A stretch of 64,000 nucleotides of DNA. Source: Acidovorax sp. NCPPB 3576. GTDB taxonomy: Bacteria; Pseudomonadota; Gammaproteobacteria; Burkholderiales; Burkholderiaceae_C. Position numbers and translations under genes: made by a program. This document shows, piece after piece, positions 55,632 to 63,917 of this stretch; the first letter of the stretch is position 1; each line of letters opens with the position of its first letter. The notes below the pieces were generated by a model. That model had not been told where the DNA came from and ran no database searches. It was given only the letters and a program-made list of their open reading frames with translations. The stretch spans positions 3,960,501-4,024,500 of the forward strand of contig NZ_CP097267.1 in assembly GCF_028473605.1 (NCBI RefSeq), in the 5' to 3' direction.

Positions 55632-56030
55632 ATGCCCCACATCGCCATCCACCTGTCCGGCCCCGCCGATGCCGCCCTGGCCCGCCGGGCGACCGCCGCC
55701 GTCGCCGAGATCACCCAGAACGTGCTGGGCAAGGCCCTGCCCGTGATCGCCACCACGGTGCAGTTCATCGCGGCCGACCAGTGGTTCATCGGCGGCGTCT
55801 CGCTGGCCGATTTGGGCCAGGCCGCCTTCCACCTGGACATCAGCATCACCGACGAGACCAACACCAAGGCCGAGAAGGCGCGCTACCTGCGCGAGATCCA
55901 TGCCGCGTTCGCCGCGCTGGTGCCGAACCTGCACGAGGTGAGCTACATCCACCTGATCGATGCCCGCGCGGCCGCCTACGGCTACGGCGGACGCAGCCAG
56001 GAATGGCGGCACCAGCAGGCCGGCGTGTAG
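55632..56030 (+). CDS. Tautomerase-superfamily protein
   Basis: The 132-residue protein begins MPHIAIHLSG, leaving Pro1 as the catalytic base of 4-oxalocrotonate-tautomerase-like enzymes. A beta-alpha-beta unit follows, then VSYIHLIDARAAAYGYGG near the end. It is about twice as long as 4-OT, resembling the longer tautomerase_2/3-type proteins. The substrate is unknown. It lies 111 bp from a divergent LysR gene, a frequent pairing. Confidence 0.8.
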   Translation: MPHIAIHLSGPADAALARRATAAVAEITQNVLGKALPVIATTVQFIAADQWFIGGVSLADLGQAAFHLDISITDETNTKAEKARYLREIHAAFAALVPNLHEVSYIHLIDARAAAYGYGGRSQEWRHQQAGV

Positions 56031-56071
56031 CGAGCGGCCCGGCGCAGGTCCTGTCACGCCCTGCGGCGCTG

Positions 56072-56329
56072 TCAACGCATCGGGATGACGAACACCCGGC
56101 GGCGCGCCTCGCAGCCCGGACCGTCGTAGGGCGTGCTGTCGCGCGCCCAGCCCGGCCCTGGCGACGCCTGGGCGCAGACGCGCTTGCCGTCCACCTTGCT
56201 GCGCCAGAAGTACCACGGCGCGGGCGCGGCCCAGGCGGTGCCGGCAAGGCACGCTGCCGCCATCAGCGATGCGGCGCAACGCAGGGCGAACGCGCCGGGC
56301 TGGCGGGGACGATGGAGCAGCAAGGGCAT
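56072..56329 (-). CDS. Small secreted hypothetical protein
   Basis: The 85-residue product has a basic start, a hydrophobic signal (LRCAASLMAAACLAGTAWA) with a likely cleavage after AWA, and a mature peptide of about 50 residues. This contains two Cys (VCAQ, GCEA) that could form a disulfide. I recognise no family. It lies convergent with the tautomerase gene, has a clean signal peptide and local codon bias, so it is probably real. Confidence 0.55.
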   Translation of the reverse strand: MPLLLHRPRQPGAFALRCAASLMAAACLAGTAWAAPAPWYFWRSKVDGKRVCAQASPGPGWARDSTPYDGPGCEARRRVFVIPMR

Positions 56330-56457
56330 GGAATGAGGGGGCGATCGATGGGCGGGTGCCGGGCTGGAACGCTACAGGTGCATTGTGATGGCCTTGCGTG
56401 AAGCGCCGTCCCACACGTGCCAAAGGCCCCGCTCAACGGGCCACGCAAGGGGCCGGC

Positions 56458-57318
56458 TCAAGCCCAGGGCGCCGAGACGATCCACCCCTCCAGCGGGTCC
56501 AGCCCCGGCGGCAGGCCGTACAGCGCATCGCCCTGCCGGTGGCGCTGCTCCGCCCAGGCGGCCTGCACCAGGCACAGCACGGCGTCCAGGCGGTCGCCGC
56601 TGGCGTCGTCCACCAGCGCATCGCGCTGCGCGTGCGTGAGCTTGAGCCGCAGCCCCAGCCGGGTGGCGCCGTTCTCCAGCGCCGTGACCAGGTCCTTGCG
56701 GGCGATGAGGCGGTCGGGCGTCTGCTTGGCGCGGTCGTCGCTCTTGTAGCTGCGCCGGGCCAGGATCTCGCGCGCCAGCAGGCCGGGGTAGGCCTCCAGC
56801 GCCACGCGGGCCGGGTCGCCCGCATGCAGGCCGGGCAGGTGCACGCCGGCATCCAGCAGCAGCGGCACGCCCGCGTGCAGCATGTAGGCGACGGGCGGGT
56901 TGACCCACTTCATCGAAGGGCTGGAGCCTGCCGGCCCGTCGGCGGCCCGGTGGGCGAACTTGGCCCCCGCCGGGCGCGCATCGCAGAACGCCGCGAAGGT
57001 GTCGCGGATCTGCGCGCGGCTCAGGCCCCGATAGTGCTGCATGCTCGCGTGCCAGGTGAGCGGCCAGCCCAGGTGCGCCAGCAGCTCGCGCGGCAGCCCG
57101 AACGGCAGGTCGAAGCCGCCCACCCACGTGCGCGGCTCGGCCAGCCAGCGGCCGAAGCCCGCCAAAGTGTCGAAGGTTTCCAGCCCCGACAGCACCACGC
57201 GCGAGCCGGCCAGTTGCCCGCTGGCGACCACGATGGGTTTGCGCCGGCTGGGGCTGCTGGAGAAATCGCAGCCGATCAGCATCGGCAGCGGCGGCACAGC
57301 GCTGGCAACCGGCTCCAT
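56458..57318 (-). CDS. DUF429 domain protein
   Basis: The 286-residue protein contains the DUF429 pattern. It begins LIGCDFSSSPSRRKPIVVA (RNase H-like strand with Asp), followed by GGFDLPFGLP and a C-terminal DDASGDRLDAVLCLVQAAWA with conserved Asp residues. The fold is predicted to be RNase H-like and nuclease-like, but no activity has been shown to my knowledge. It starts four bases after the end of the EamA gene, so the two form an operon. Confidence 0.8.
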   Translation of the reverse strand: MEPVASAVPPLPMLIGCDFSSSPSRRKPIVVASGQLAGSRVVLSGLETFDTLAGFGRWLAEPRTWVGGFDLPFGLPRELLAHLGWPLTWHASMQHYRGLSRAQIRDTFAAFCDARPAGAKFAHRAADGPAGSSPSMKWVNPPVAYMLHAGVPLLLDAGVHLPGLHAGDPARVALEAYPGLLAREILARRSYKSDDRAKQTPDRLIARKDLVTALENGATRLGLRLKLTHAQRDALVDDASGDRLDAVLCLVQAAWAEQRHRQGDALYGLPPGLDPLEGWIVSAPWA

Positions 57319-57321
57319 GCC

Positions 57322-58203
57322 CTACCCCAGCGCCAAGGCGGTGACGCCCGCCGCGATCAGCACCGCGCCGGCGATGCGTGCGGCCCGGTCGCCCTCGCCC
57401 AGCAGGTGGCCGCCGATGAGCGCGGCGAACAGCATCGACACCTCGCGCGCCGGCGCCACGTGCGACAGCGGGGCCTCCTGCATGGCGTACAGCACCAGCA
57501 CATAGGCCACCGGGCTCACCGCCGCCACCAGCAGGGCGAAGCGCCACTGCATGCGCCAGAGCACGCGCGCGGCCGGCAGATCGCGCAGCACCACGGGCGC
57601 GAGCACCGCCACCCGCACGAAGTTGCCCATGTAATCCACGAGGATGGGCGACATGCGCAGCACCTTCACCGCGTAGCCGTCCACCACCGTGTAGCTGGCG
57701 ATGAACGCGCCGGTGAGCACGCCGTAGCGGATGCCCGCATGCACCCGCTGCCGCGCGGCCGGGTCGTGCGCGGCGCGCAGGAGCGCGGGGCCGCCGGCGA
57801 TGAGGAACACCCCGCCCACCACGCCCGCGATGCCCAGGCCCCCCAGCAGCGATATCTGCTCGCCCAGGAACGTGATCGCGACGAGCGATGACATCAACGG
57901 CCCCGAGCCGCGCGCGAGCGGATACACCACCGTGAGGTCGGCCTTCCGGTAGCCGCGCAGCAAGATCACGTAGTACGCCACGTGCAGCAGGCCGCTGGCC
58001 ACGACGAAGCCCCATTCCCTGGCGCCCCATTCGGGCACGGCATCGCGCCCGAGCCACCAGCCCAGCGGCGCCCACCCCAGCATCATCAGCACCGAGGTGA
58101 AGAAGGCAAAGCGCGAATCGCCGCCCGCTTTCTTGGCCGCGATGTTCCAGCACGCATGGATGAGGCCGGCCAGCAGGATGAGCGCGAAGGCGTTGAAGGT
58201 CAC
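57322..58203 (-). CDS. EamA/DMT-family transporter
   Basis: The 293-residue inner-membrane protein has ten hydrophobic segments in two EamA repeats. The first repeat has LIHACWNIAAKKAG and ARGSGPLMSSLVAITFLGEQ. The second has PVAYVLVLYAMQEAPLSHVAPAREVSMLFAAL. Family members export amino acids or metabolites, or are permeases of uncertain substrate. It is cotranscribed with the DUF429 gene. A hairpin terminator of the BLUF gene separates it from the upstream operon. Confidence 0.9.
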   Translation of the reverse strand: MTFNAFALILLAGLIHACWNIAAKKAGGDSRFAFFTSVLMMLGWAPLGWWLGRDAVPEWGAREWGFVVASGLLHVAYYVILLRGYRKADLTVVYPLARGSGPLMSSLVAITFLGEQISLLGGLGIAGVVGGVFLIAGGPALLRAAHDPAARQRVHAGIRYGVLTGAFIASYTVVDGYAVKVLRMSPILVDYMGNFVRVAVLAPVVLRDLPAARVLWRMQWRFALLVAAVSPVAYVLVLYAMQEAPLSHVAPAREVSMLFAALIGGHLLGEGDRAARIAGAVLIAAGVTALALG

Positions 58204-58239
58204 GGCGCTGAAAAAGGGGAAAGGAAGCCTGAATGCAGA

Positions 58240-58267
58240 AGGCCGCAGCGCATGGCGCCTGCGGCCT
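58240..58267 (-). terminator. Hairpin terminating the folE-BLUF operon
   Basis: A 9-bp GC stem AGGCCGCAG/CTGCGGCCT with an inner GCG/CGC pair lies 38 bp after the BLUF stop on the minus strand. The downstream sequence TTCTGCATTC is only moderately T-rich, so termination may be partial. Confidence 0.55.
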
Positions 58268-58304
58268 CGGGGGACGGGTGGGTGACAGGGGGGAGGCAGG
58301 CCGC

Positions 58305-58727
58305 CTAGGCGCGGCCGATGATGGACGCCGTGGCCATCAGTTCTTCCAGCAGCGCGAACGACACGCGGCCCGACACCGAATACGGGTCCAGCTCGGGCTT
58401 TTCGGAGTATTTGAGCAAGATGGAATGGTTGATGCGGGTCAGGTTGACCTGGCCCATGGTCCAGCCGCCGAAGCGGCGTTCGTGGATCTCCTCGAAGTGC
58501 AGCAGTTCCACGTTCTTGTGCCGCGGGTCCTTCTGGATGTGGCCGTAGAGGTCGCTCACCGCGGAGCGGCCGCCCTCGATCGCCTGCAGGAACACGCCCC
58601 CGCCGTAGCAGAGCACGCCCGTGATGCCGCAGGTGGGGTTGTGCTGGCGCGACTGGGCGAGGATGGCTTCGATGGCGTCGGGCGAGGGGTCCACGGCGCG
58701 GCTGGCGTAAAGCAGTCGGACGAGCAT
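58305..58727 (-). CDS. BLUF-domain blue-light photoreceptor
   Basis: The 140-residue protein is a short BLUF protein: an FAD-binding domain of about 95 residues plus a C-terminal two-helix cap. Key residues are Tyr7 (LVRLLYASRA), Asn30 (QSRQHNP) and Gln48 (GGVFLQAIEGG), the flavin hydrogen-bond network that gives the light-induced red shift. A GGWTMG segment near residue 87 supplies the Trp/Met switch. It has no output domain, so it should act by protein contact. It starts one base after folE, with its ribosome site (GGAAGGAA) inside folE, so light sensing and folate synthesis are transcribed together. Confidence 0.93.
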   Translation of the reverse strand: MLVRLLYASRAVDPSPDAIEAILAQSRQHNPTCGITGVLCYGGGVFLQAIEGGRSAVSDLYGHIQKDPRHKNVELLHFEEIHERRFGGWTMGQVNLTRINHSILLKYSEKPELDPYSVSGRVSFALLEELMATASIIGRA

Positions 58728-58728
58728 G

Positions 58729-59454
58729 TCAGTTCCTTCCGGGAATGAGCGAGAGGAATTCGCGGCGCAGGGCCGGGTCCTTGAGGAAGACGCCGCGCAT
58801 GACGGAGTTGAGCATCTTGCTGTCCATCTCGCGCACGCCGCGCCAGGACATGCAGAAGTGGCTGGCCTCCATCACGATGGCCAGGCCGTCGGGCTGGGTC
58901 TTTTCCATGATGAGGTCGGCCAGCTGCACCACGGCCTCTTCCTGGATCTGCGGGCGGCCCATGACCCAGTCCACCAGCCGTGCGTACTTCGACAGGCCGA
59001 TGACGTTGGTGTGCTCGTTGGGCAGCACGCCGATCCAGATCTTGCCCATCACGGGGCAGAAGTGGTGGCTGCAGGCGCTGCGCACGGTGATCGGGCCGAC
59101 GATCATCAGCTCGTTCAGGTGCTCGGCGTTGGGAAACTCGGTGATGGGCGGCTGCTGCGCGTAGCGGCCCTTGAAGACCTCGTTGAGGTACATCTTGGCC
59201 ACGCGCCGCGCGGTGTTCTGGGTGTTGTGGTCGGTGGCCGTGTCGATGACCAGGCTGTCGAGCACGCCCTGCATCTTGGATTCGACCTCGTCGAGCAGCA
59301 ACTCCAGTTCGCCGGGCTCGATGAACTCGGCGATGTTGTCGTTCGCATTGAAGCGCTTGCGTGCCGCGGCCAGCCGTTCGCGGATTTTGACGGAAACGGG
59401 CGTGCCCTCTTCGGGCGGCGCGTCGTTCGATTCGGCGGCGAGTTGTCTGAACAT
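58729..59454 (-). CDS. folE: GTP cyclohydrolase I FolE
   Basis: FolE converts GTP to dihydroneopterin triphosphate, the first step of folate synthesis; nudB at the end of the window encodes the next step. The 241-residue protein has the zinc ligands Cys128 and His131 in SACSHHFCPVMGK and Cys in SHFCMSWRG, and the catalytic His region LSKYARLVDWVMGRPQIQE. The N-terminus is about 20 residues longer than in E. coli. The ATG at 59454 (MFRQLAAESN) is chosen; a longer opening to 59517 looks unconserved. Next gene: BLUF, one base away. Confidence 0.96.
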   Translation of the reverse strand: MFRQLAAESNDAPPEEGTPVSVKIRERLAAARKRFNANDNIAEFIEPGELELLLDEVESKMQGVLDSLVIDTATDHNTQNTARRVAKMYLNEVFKGRYAQQPPITEFPNAEHLNELMIVGPITVRSACSHHFCPVMGKIWIGVLPNEHTNVIGLSKYARLVDWVMGRPQIQEEAVVQLADLIMEKTQPDGLAIVMEASHFCMSWRGVREMDSKMLNSVMRGVFLKDPALRREFLSLIPGRN

Positions 59455-59499
59455 GGGCGGCATCGTACCAGCGAATGCCCGCCCCGGCTTGCCGAGTGT

Positions 59500-59554
59500 T
59501 TTTGGCCCCCAGCGCATATTCCTCTAGGGCGTTAAGCTATTAAAATAATAGCAA
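59500..59554 (-). repeat. Dispersed hairpin repeat, copy 8
   Basis: TTTTTGGCCCCCAGCGCATATTCCTCTAGGGC is followed by the hairpin AGCTATTAAAATAATAGC. It is in the same orientation as copies 3, 4 and 7. It lies upstream of folE and 20 bp beyond the cardiolipin synthase stop. Confidence 0.7.
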
Positions 59555-59574
59555 ACAACCCAAGCCGAGCCGGC

Positions 59575-60795
59575 TCAGTAGCGGTTGCCGGTCACCCAGA
59601 GCGCGGCGCGCATGAGGGCGAATGCGATGCGGTCCAGCGCGCGCTGGCGCCAGGGGCGCTCGGCGTAGGCGCGCGGGTCCATGCGCTGGCCGGCGTGCTC
59701 CATGGCGTGCACCAGACGTTCGCGCAGGTCGGCGGCGAAGCCCGCGTCCTCGATCACCACGTTGGCCTCGCGCGCCAGCAGCAGCGACAGCGGATCGAGG
59801 TTGGACGAGCCCACGGTGGCCCAGGGGTGGTCGCCCAGCGCATCGACCACCGCCACCTTGGCGTGCAGGAAGCTGGGCGAATACTCGTGGATCTCCACGC
59901 CGGCCTTGAGCAGCGCGCCGTACACGGGACGGGCCGCGTGGTACTGCATGAAGTATTCGTAGCGCCCCTGCAGCAGCAGGCGCACGCGCACGCCGCGGCG
60001 CGCGGCCAGCACCAGCGCGCGGCGCAGCTTGCCGCCGGGCACGAAGTAGGCGTTGGCGATGATGATCTCGTGCCGCGCGTTGGCGATGGCGCGGCGGTAG
60101 GCGCGCTCGATGCGGCTGCGGTTGCGCAGGTTGTCGCGCAGCACCAGCGCGGCCCGCATGCCGGGGCCCGCATCCGCCGCGCGCTCCTGCTCCCGCCGGG
60201 CCTGTGCAGCCGCGCGCAGATCGCGCAGGGCATCGGCCAGGCGATGGCGGCGCGCGTCGCGCATGGCCTTGAGCCGCCACCACACGTGCTGCATGGCGTC
60301 GTCGGCCTGCGCCACCAGCCGGCCCTCGGCGCGCACCGCGAAATCGAAGCGCGGGGCTTCCAGCACGCCGTGGTTGGGGTCGTGCAGGTCGTCCAGCACG
60401 TTGATGCCGCCGCAAAACAGCACGCAGCCGTCCACGACGCACAGCTTGCGGTGCAGCCGGCGCCAGCGGTGCGGCAGCAAGAGGCCCAGCGTGCCGACCG
60501 GCGAATACACCTGCATCTGCACGCCCGCGGCCTGGAACCGATCGGGCCACGGGCCGGGCAGCGAGCCGGTGCCCACGCCGTCCACCACCAGGTGCACGCG
60601 CACGCCGCGTTCGGCGGCGCGCACCAGCGCCTGGGCAATGCCGGCGCCGGTGCCGGTGCAGTCGAAGATGTAGGTCTCGAACTGGATGTCGGACGTGGCG
60701 GCGTCCATGTCGGCCACGAGGGCCGCGAACAGTTCCTCGGACCCCTGCAGCAGGCGGACGCGGTGGTCCGCGCCCAGCGCGGCGGCATGCGACAT
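59575..60795 (-). CDS. clsB: Cardiolipin synthase ClsB-like (phospholipase D family)
   Basis: The 406-residue PLD-superfamily protein has two HKD motifs: HRKLCVVDG (near residue 115) and HAKVAVVDALGDHPW (near 315), with following GG/GSSN residues. Both catalytic His-Lys-Asp sets are intact. ClsB makes cardiolipin from two phosphatidylglycerols. The absence of TM segments and the pairing with an EEP-family gene (ybhP-clsB in E. coli) support this assignment. The gene begins 21 bp after the end of the EEP gene, so they form an operon. Confidence 0.9.
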   Translation of the reverse strand: MSHAAALGADHRVRLLQGSEELFAALVADMDAATSDIQFETYIFDCTGTGAGIAQALVRAAERGVRVHLVVDGVGTGSLPGPWPDRFQAAGVQMQVYSPVGTLGLLLPHRWRRLHRKLCVVDGCVLFCGGINVLDDLHDPNHGVLEAPRFDFAVRAEGRLVAQADDAMQHVWWRLKAMRDARRHRLADALRDLRAAAQARREQERAADAGPGMRAALVLRDNLRNRSRIERAYRRAIANARHEIIIANAYFVPGGKLRRALVLAARRGVRVRLLLQGRYEYFMQYHAARPVYGALLKAGVEIHEYSPSFLHAKVAVVDALGDHPWATVGSSNLDPLSLLLAREANVVIEDAGFAADLRERLVHAMEHAGQRMDPRAYAERPWRQRALDRIAFALMRAALWVTGNRY

Positions 60796-60816
60796 GGCTT
60801 TAGCGCACCCCGCGGC

Positions 60817-61557
60817 TCACAGGCGGAACTCGGCGATGAGCGGCAGGTGGTCCGACATGCGCCACCAGATGCGCCCGCGCGGCACGTGCAGGCCGAGCGG
60901 CGTGAGCCCGCGCACGTACACGTGGTCGAGCTGCACCATGGGCAGGCGCGCCGGGTAGGTGAAGGTGCGGGGCGCCTCCTCGTACTCGTACAGCCCGCAG
61001 GCCGCCAGCGCGCGCTTGACCTGCAGGCCCCAGTCGTTGAAATCGCCGGCCACCACCAGCGGCTCGTGCGGCGGCACCTCGCGGGCGATGAAGCGCTGCA
61101 GCTGCGCCACCTGGCGCACGCGGCTGCCGGGGATCAGGCCCAGGTGCACCACGATGGCATGCACGCGGCGGCCGTGGATCTCGACCTCGACATGCAGCAG
61201 GCCGCGCTGCTCGAAGCGGTGGTCGGAGATGTCCTCGTGCCGGTGCCCGATCACCGGCCAGCGCGACAGCAGCGCATTGCCGTGCTCGCCGTGGCGGGTG
61301 ACGGCGTTGGTGCGGTACACCGCCTCGTAGCCCTCGGGCGCCAGGAACTCGGCCTGGGGCATGTCGGGCCAGCGCTGGAAGTACTGCTGCTCGCGGCGGT
61401 GCATCTTGCGCACCTCCTGCAGGCAGACGATGTCGGCGTCGAGCTGCTCGACGGCATGGCCCAGGTTGTGGATCTCCAGGCGGCGGGCCGGGCCCAGGCC
61501 CTGTACCCCTTTGTGGATGTTGTAGGTGGCAACGCGCAGGATGTCGGAGGGGTCCAT
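60817..61557 (-). CDS. Endonuclease/exonuclease/phosphatase-family protein (YbhP-like)
   Basis: The 246-residue hydrolase has the EEP-fold markers: LRVATYNIHKG, CLQEVRKM, a HAIVVHLGL metal site, AGDFNDWG and the catalytic SDHLPLIAEF end. E. coli YbhP occupies the same position beside clsB and is of uncertain substrate, with phospholipid or nucleic-acid roles suggested. No signal peptide is seen. Transcribed ahead of clsB and divergent from the TPR pseudo-receiver gene. Confidence 0.9.
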   Translation of the reverse strand: MDPSDILRVATYNIHKGVQGLGPARRLEIHNLGHAVEQLDADIVCLQEVRKMHRREQQYFQRWPDMPQAEFLAPEGYEAVYRTNAVTRHGEHGNALLSRWPVIGHRHEDISDHRFEQRGLLHVEVEIHGRRVHAIVVHLGLIPGSRVRQVAQLQRFIAREVPPHEPLVVAGDFNDWGLQVKRALAACGLYEYEEAPRTFTYPARLPMVQLDHVYVRGLTPLGLHVPRGRIWWRMSDHLPLIAEFRL

Positions 61558-61687
61558 GGCGCGATTGTGTCGCAGGCGCGCGTCGTTCCGGTGTCAGCCT
61601 GCGGGAAGGGGCTTTTTTCCACCCTCGGGCCCGCGCCGCGCGCCCTACACTGTGTTCTTTGCTCACCGGAACGCGCGTCGCACCGCC

Positions 61688-63433
61688 ATGGCCACCGCCA
61701 AAGAACCAGATCCTACGGAATCCCAGGCGCTGGTGATCGACAGCAACGCGACGTCGCGCAGCATCCTGGTGGCGCAACTGCGCGAATACGGCATCCACCG
61801 CGTGGTGCAGTGCAGCCGGGTGCAGGACGCGCGCAGCCGGCTGGAGCACACCGTGTTCGACTACGTGCTGTGCGAGCAGTATTTCGCCGAGTCCGGGCAG
61901 TCCGGCCAGACGCTGCTGGACGACCTGCGGCGCGCCCAGATGCTGCCGTTTTCCACCGTGTTCTTCATGGTCACCGCCGAGGCCTCCTACGCCGCGGTGG
62001 CCGAGGCGGCCGAGTCCGCGCTGGACGGCTACCTGCTCAAGCCCTTCACGCCCAGCGCGCTGTTCGAGCGGCTGGGCCTGGCCCGCCTGCGCAAGACGCA
62101 CCTGCGCCCCATCTTCGACGCCATCGGGCGGGAGGACTTCGAGGCCGCCGCCCAGCTGTGCGTGGAGCGCTTCGAGGCGCGCAAGCCCTACTGGCTGTAT
62201 GCCGCGCGCATCGGCACCGAGCTGCTGCTGCGCCTGGCGCGGCACGACGAGGCCCGCACCCTGTTCGAGGCGGTGATCGAGGCGCGCGCCCTGCCCTGGG
62301 CCAAACTGGGGGTGGCGCGGGCGCAGATCGAATCCGGCCAGGCGCCGCGGGCCATCACCACCTTGCAGGGGCTGATCGGGGAAGACGCCTCGTTCGCCGA
62401 CGCGTATGACGTGCTGGGGCGCGCGCAGGTCGAGATGGGCCACTTCGAAGATGCCATGGCCACCTACCGCACGGCCAGCAGCCTCACGCCCGACTCGGTG
62501 GTGCGGCTGCAAAAGCTCGGCATGATGGCCCACTACATGGGCGACCGCGAGACCGCGGCCAAGGCCCTGTCGCGCGCGGCGGTGCTGGGCATCGACTCCA
62601 AGCTGTTCGACTACCAGTCGCTGGTGCTGCTGGCGTTTTCGCATTTCGCGGGCAACGACCGCAAGGGCCTGGAGCGCTGCATGGCCGACTTCGCGCGCAT
62701 CCTGGAGCGCCACGGCGACAGCCGGCGCGTGCAGCGCTTCAGCGAAATCGTCGCCGTGCTGCAGCAGATACAGCAGCGCCAGTTCGCCCAGGCCGTGGCG
62801 GGGGTGCGCTCCATGGCGCGCGAGATCGGCATGGGCGACTTCGACTACGAGGCCGCCTGCAATCTGAGCAGCCTGCTGGCCGTGCTGGCGGCCACCTCCA
62901 TCGACCTGCACGAAGGCCCCGCGTGGGTCACCGCCATCGGCATGCGCTACGCCAACACGCGCGGGCTGTGCGAGCTGATGGCCAATGCCTGCCAGGTCCA
63001 CGACGAATATGCGGACATCGTGCGCGGCTGCCTGCCCCAGATCAACAAAACCGCCGAGAACGCGGTGGCGCTGAGCCTGTCGGGCGACCCTGGCGGCGCG
63101 GTGGCGCAATTGATCGATTCCGCCGGCACCACGCTCAACACCAAGCTGCTGGACATGGCGCAGCAGATGCTGGCCCGGCATGCGGGCCGCATCGAAGACG
63201 CAGCGGCGCGGCAGGAGGCCATCGACGCCCTGCGCGTGCGCTGCGGCACGACCACGCCGCGTGCCGTGCTGGGGCAGGCCACCGAAAGAAAACCAGGCGA
63301 GCTGGTGCTGCGCACATCCAGCGCCGCGAGCGCGCCACCGGGCCCCGGGCCATCGGCTGCGCCCACTTCTCCTGCTTCGCCATTCAGCGAACCGGCCGAC
63401 CTCGCGGCGGTGCTGCGACTTCGGCCGATGTAG
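61688..63433 (+). CDS. Degenerate-receiver response regulator with TPR domain
   Basis: The 581-residue protein starts at ATG 61688. Residues 13-125 form a receiver domain (ALVIDSNATSRSIL; FFMVTAEASY; DGYLLKPF). The acidic pocket is reduced to one Asp. Glu63 (VLCEQYF) replaces the phosphoacceptor Asp, while Thr96 and Lys118 remain. Glu at this place mimics phosphorylation, so it is probably locked active. TPR units follow (about 135-560) and the C-terminus is a Pro/Ala/Ser-rich tail. It probably scaffolds signalling proteins. The 3' end overlaps nudB by 50 bp on the opposite strand. Confidence 0.85.
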   Translation: MATAKEPDPTESQALVIDSNATSRSILVAQLREYGIHRVVQCSRVQDARSRLEHTVFDYVLCEQYFAESGQSGQTLLDDLRRAQMLPFSTVFFMVTAEASYAAVAEAAESALDGYLLKPFTPSALFERLGLARLRKTHLRPIFDAIGREDFEAAAQLCVERFEARKPYWLYAARIGTELLLRLARHDEARTLFEAVIEARALPWAKLGVARAQIESGQAPRAITTLQGLIGEDASFADAYDVLGRAQVEMGHFEDAMATYRTASSLTPDSVVRLQKLGMMAHYMGDRETAAKALSRAAVLGIDSKLFDYQSLVLLAFSHFAGNDRKGLERCMADFARILERHGDSRRVQRFSEIVAVLQQIQQRQFAQAVAGVRSMAREIGMGDFDYEAACNLSSLLAVLAATSIDLHEGPAWVTAIGMRYANTRGLCELMANACQVHDEYADIVRGCLPQINKTAENAVALSLSGDPGGAVAQLIDSAGTTLNTKLLDMAQQMLARHAGRIEDAAARQEAIDALRVRCGTTTPRAVLGQATERKPGELVLRTSSAASAPPGPGPSAAPTSPASPFSEPADLAAVLRLRPM

Positions 63434-63911
63434 CGCCAGGCCAGCTCGCCGGCCCGGCGGGCGGCGTGAACCGCGGTAGCATCAGGCAGGCCTCGGCGTT
63501 GGAGGGCGAAAAGCAGGCCAGCGCCGCATCGCGCCACGGCAGCCACCGCCACGCCACATGCTCGCGCGGGCTCAGCACCACCGGCGTTCCCGCCGGCACG
63601 CACAGGCCGAACAGCCGCTCGCGGTTGCGCACCACGCCGGGCGCATAGCGGTGCAGCCACTGCGGCCAGATGTCATAGACGTTCTCCAGCGCCCAGTCGG
63701 CCAGCACGCAGCCGGGCGCGCGGGCATCGATGCCGGTTTCCTCGCGCACTTCGCGCGCTGCCGCGTCTTCGAACGGCTCCTCGGGCCAGTCCTTGCTGCC
63801 GGTGACCGATTGCCAGTGATCGCCACCGCCCGCGCGTTGGATCAGCAGCACATCGAGCGCCGGGGTGTGGATCACCACCAGCACGGACTCCGGGATCTTG
63901 AAGCCTTGCAA
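63384..63911 (-). CDS. nudB: Dihydroneopterin triphosphate diphosphatase NudB
   Basis: NudB removes pyrophosphate from dihydroneopterin triphosphate, the product of FolE, in folate synthesis. The 175-residue Nudix hydrolase has the box GSKDWPEEPFEDAAAREVREE (residues within 38-58). One residue more than the E. coli spacing lies between the first Gly and Glu, as in other betaproteobacteria. PREHVAWRWLPW is the family C-terminal region. Its last 50 bp overlap the end of the TPR gene on the opposite strand. The extra C-terminal tail (about 20 residues) lies mostly in this overlap. Confidence 0.92.
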   Translation of the reverse strand: MQGFKIPESVLVVIHTPALDVLLIQRAGGGDHWQSVTGSKDWPEEPFEDAAAREVREETGIDARAPGCVLADWALENVYDIWPQWLHRYAPGVVRNRERLFGLCVPAGTPVVLSPREHVAWRWLPWRDAALACFSPSNAEACLMLPRFTPPAGPASWPGATSAEVAAPPRGRPVR

Positions 63912-63917
63912 TGGGCG

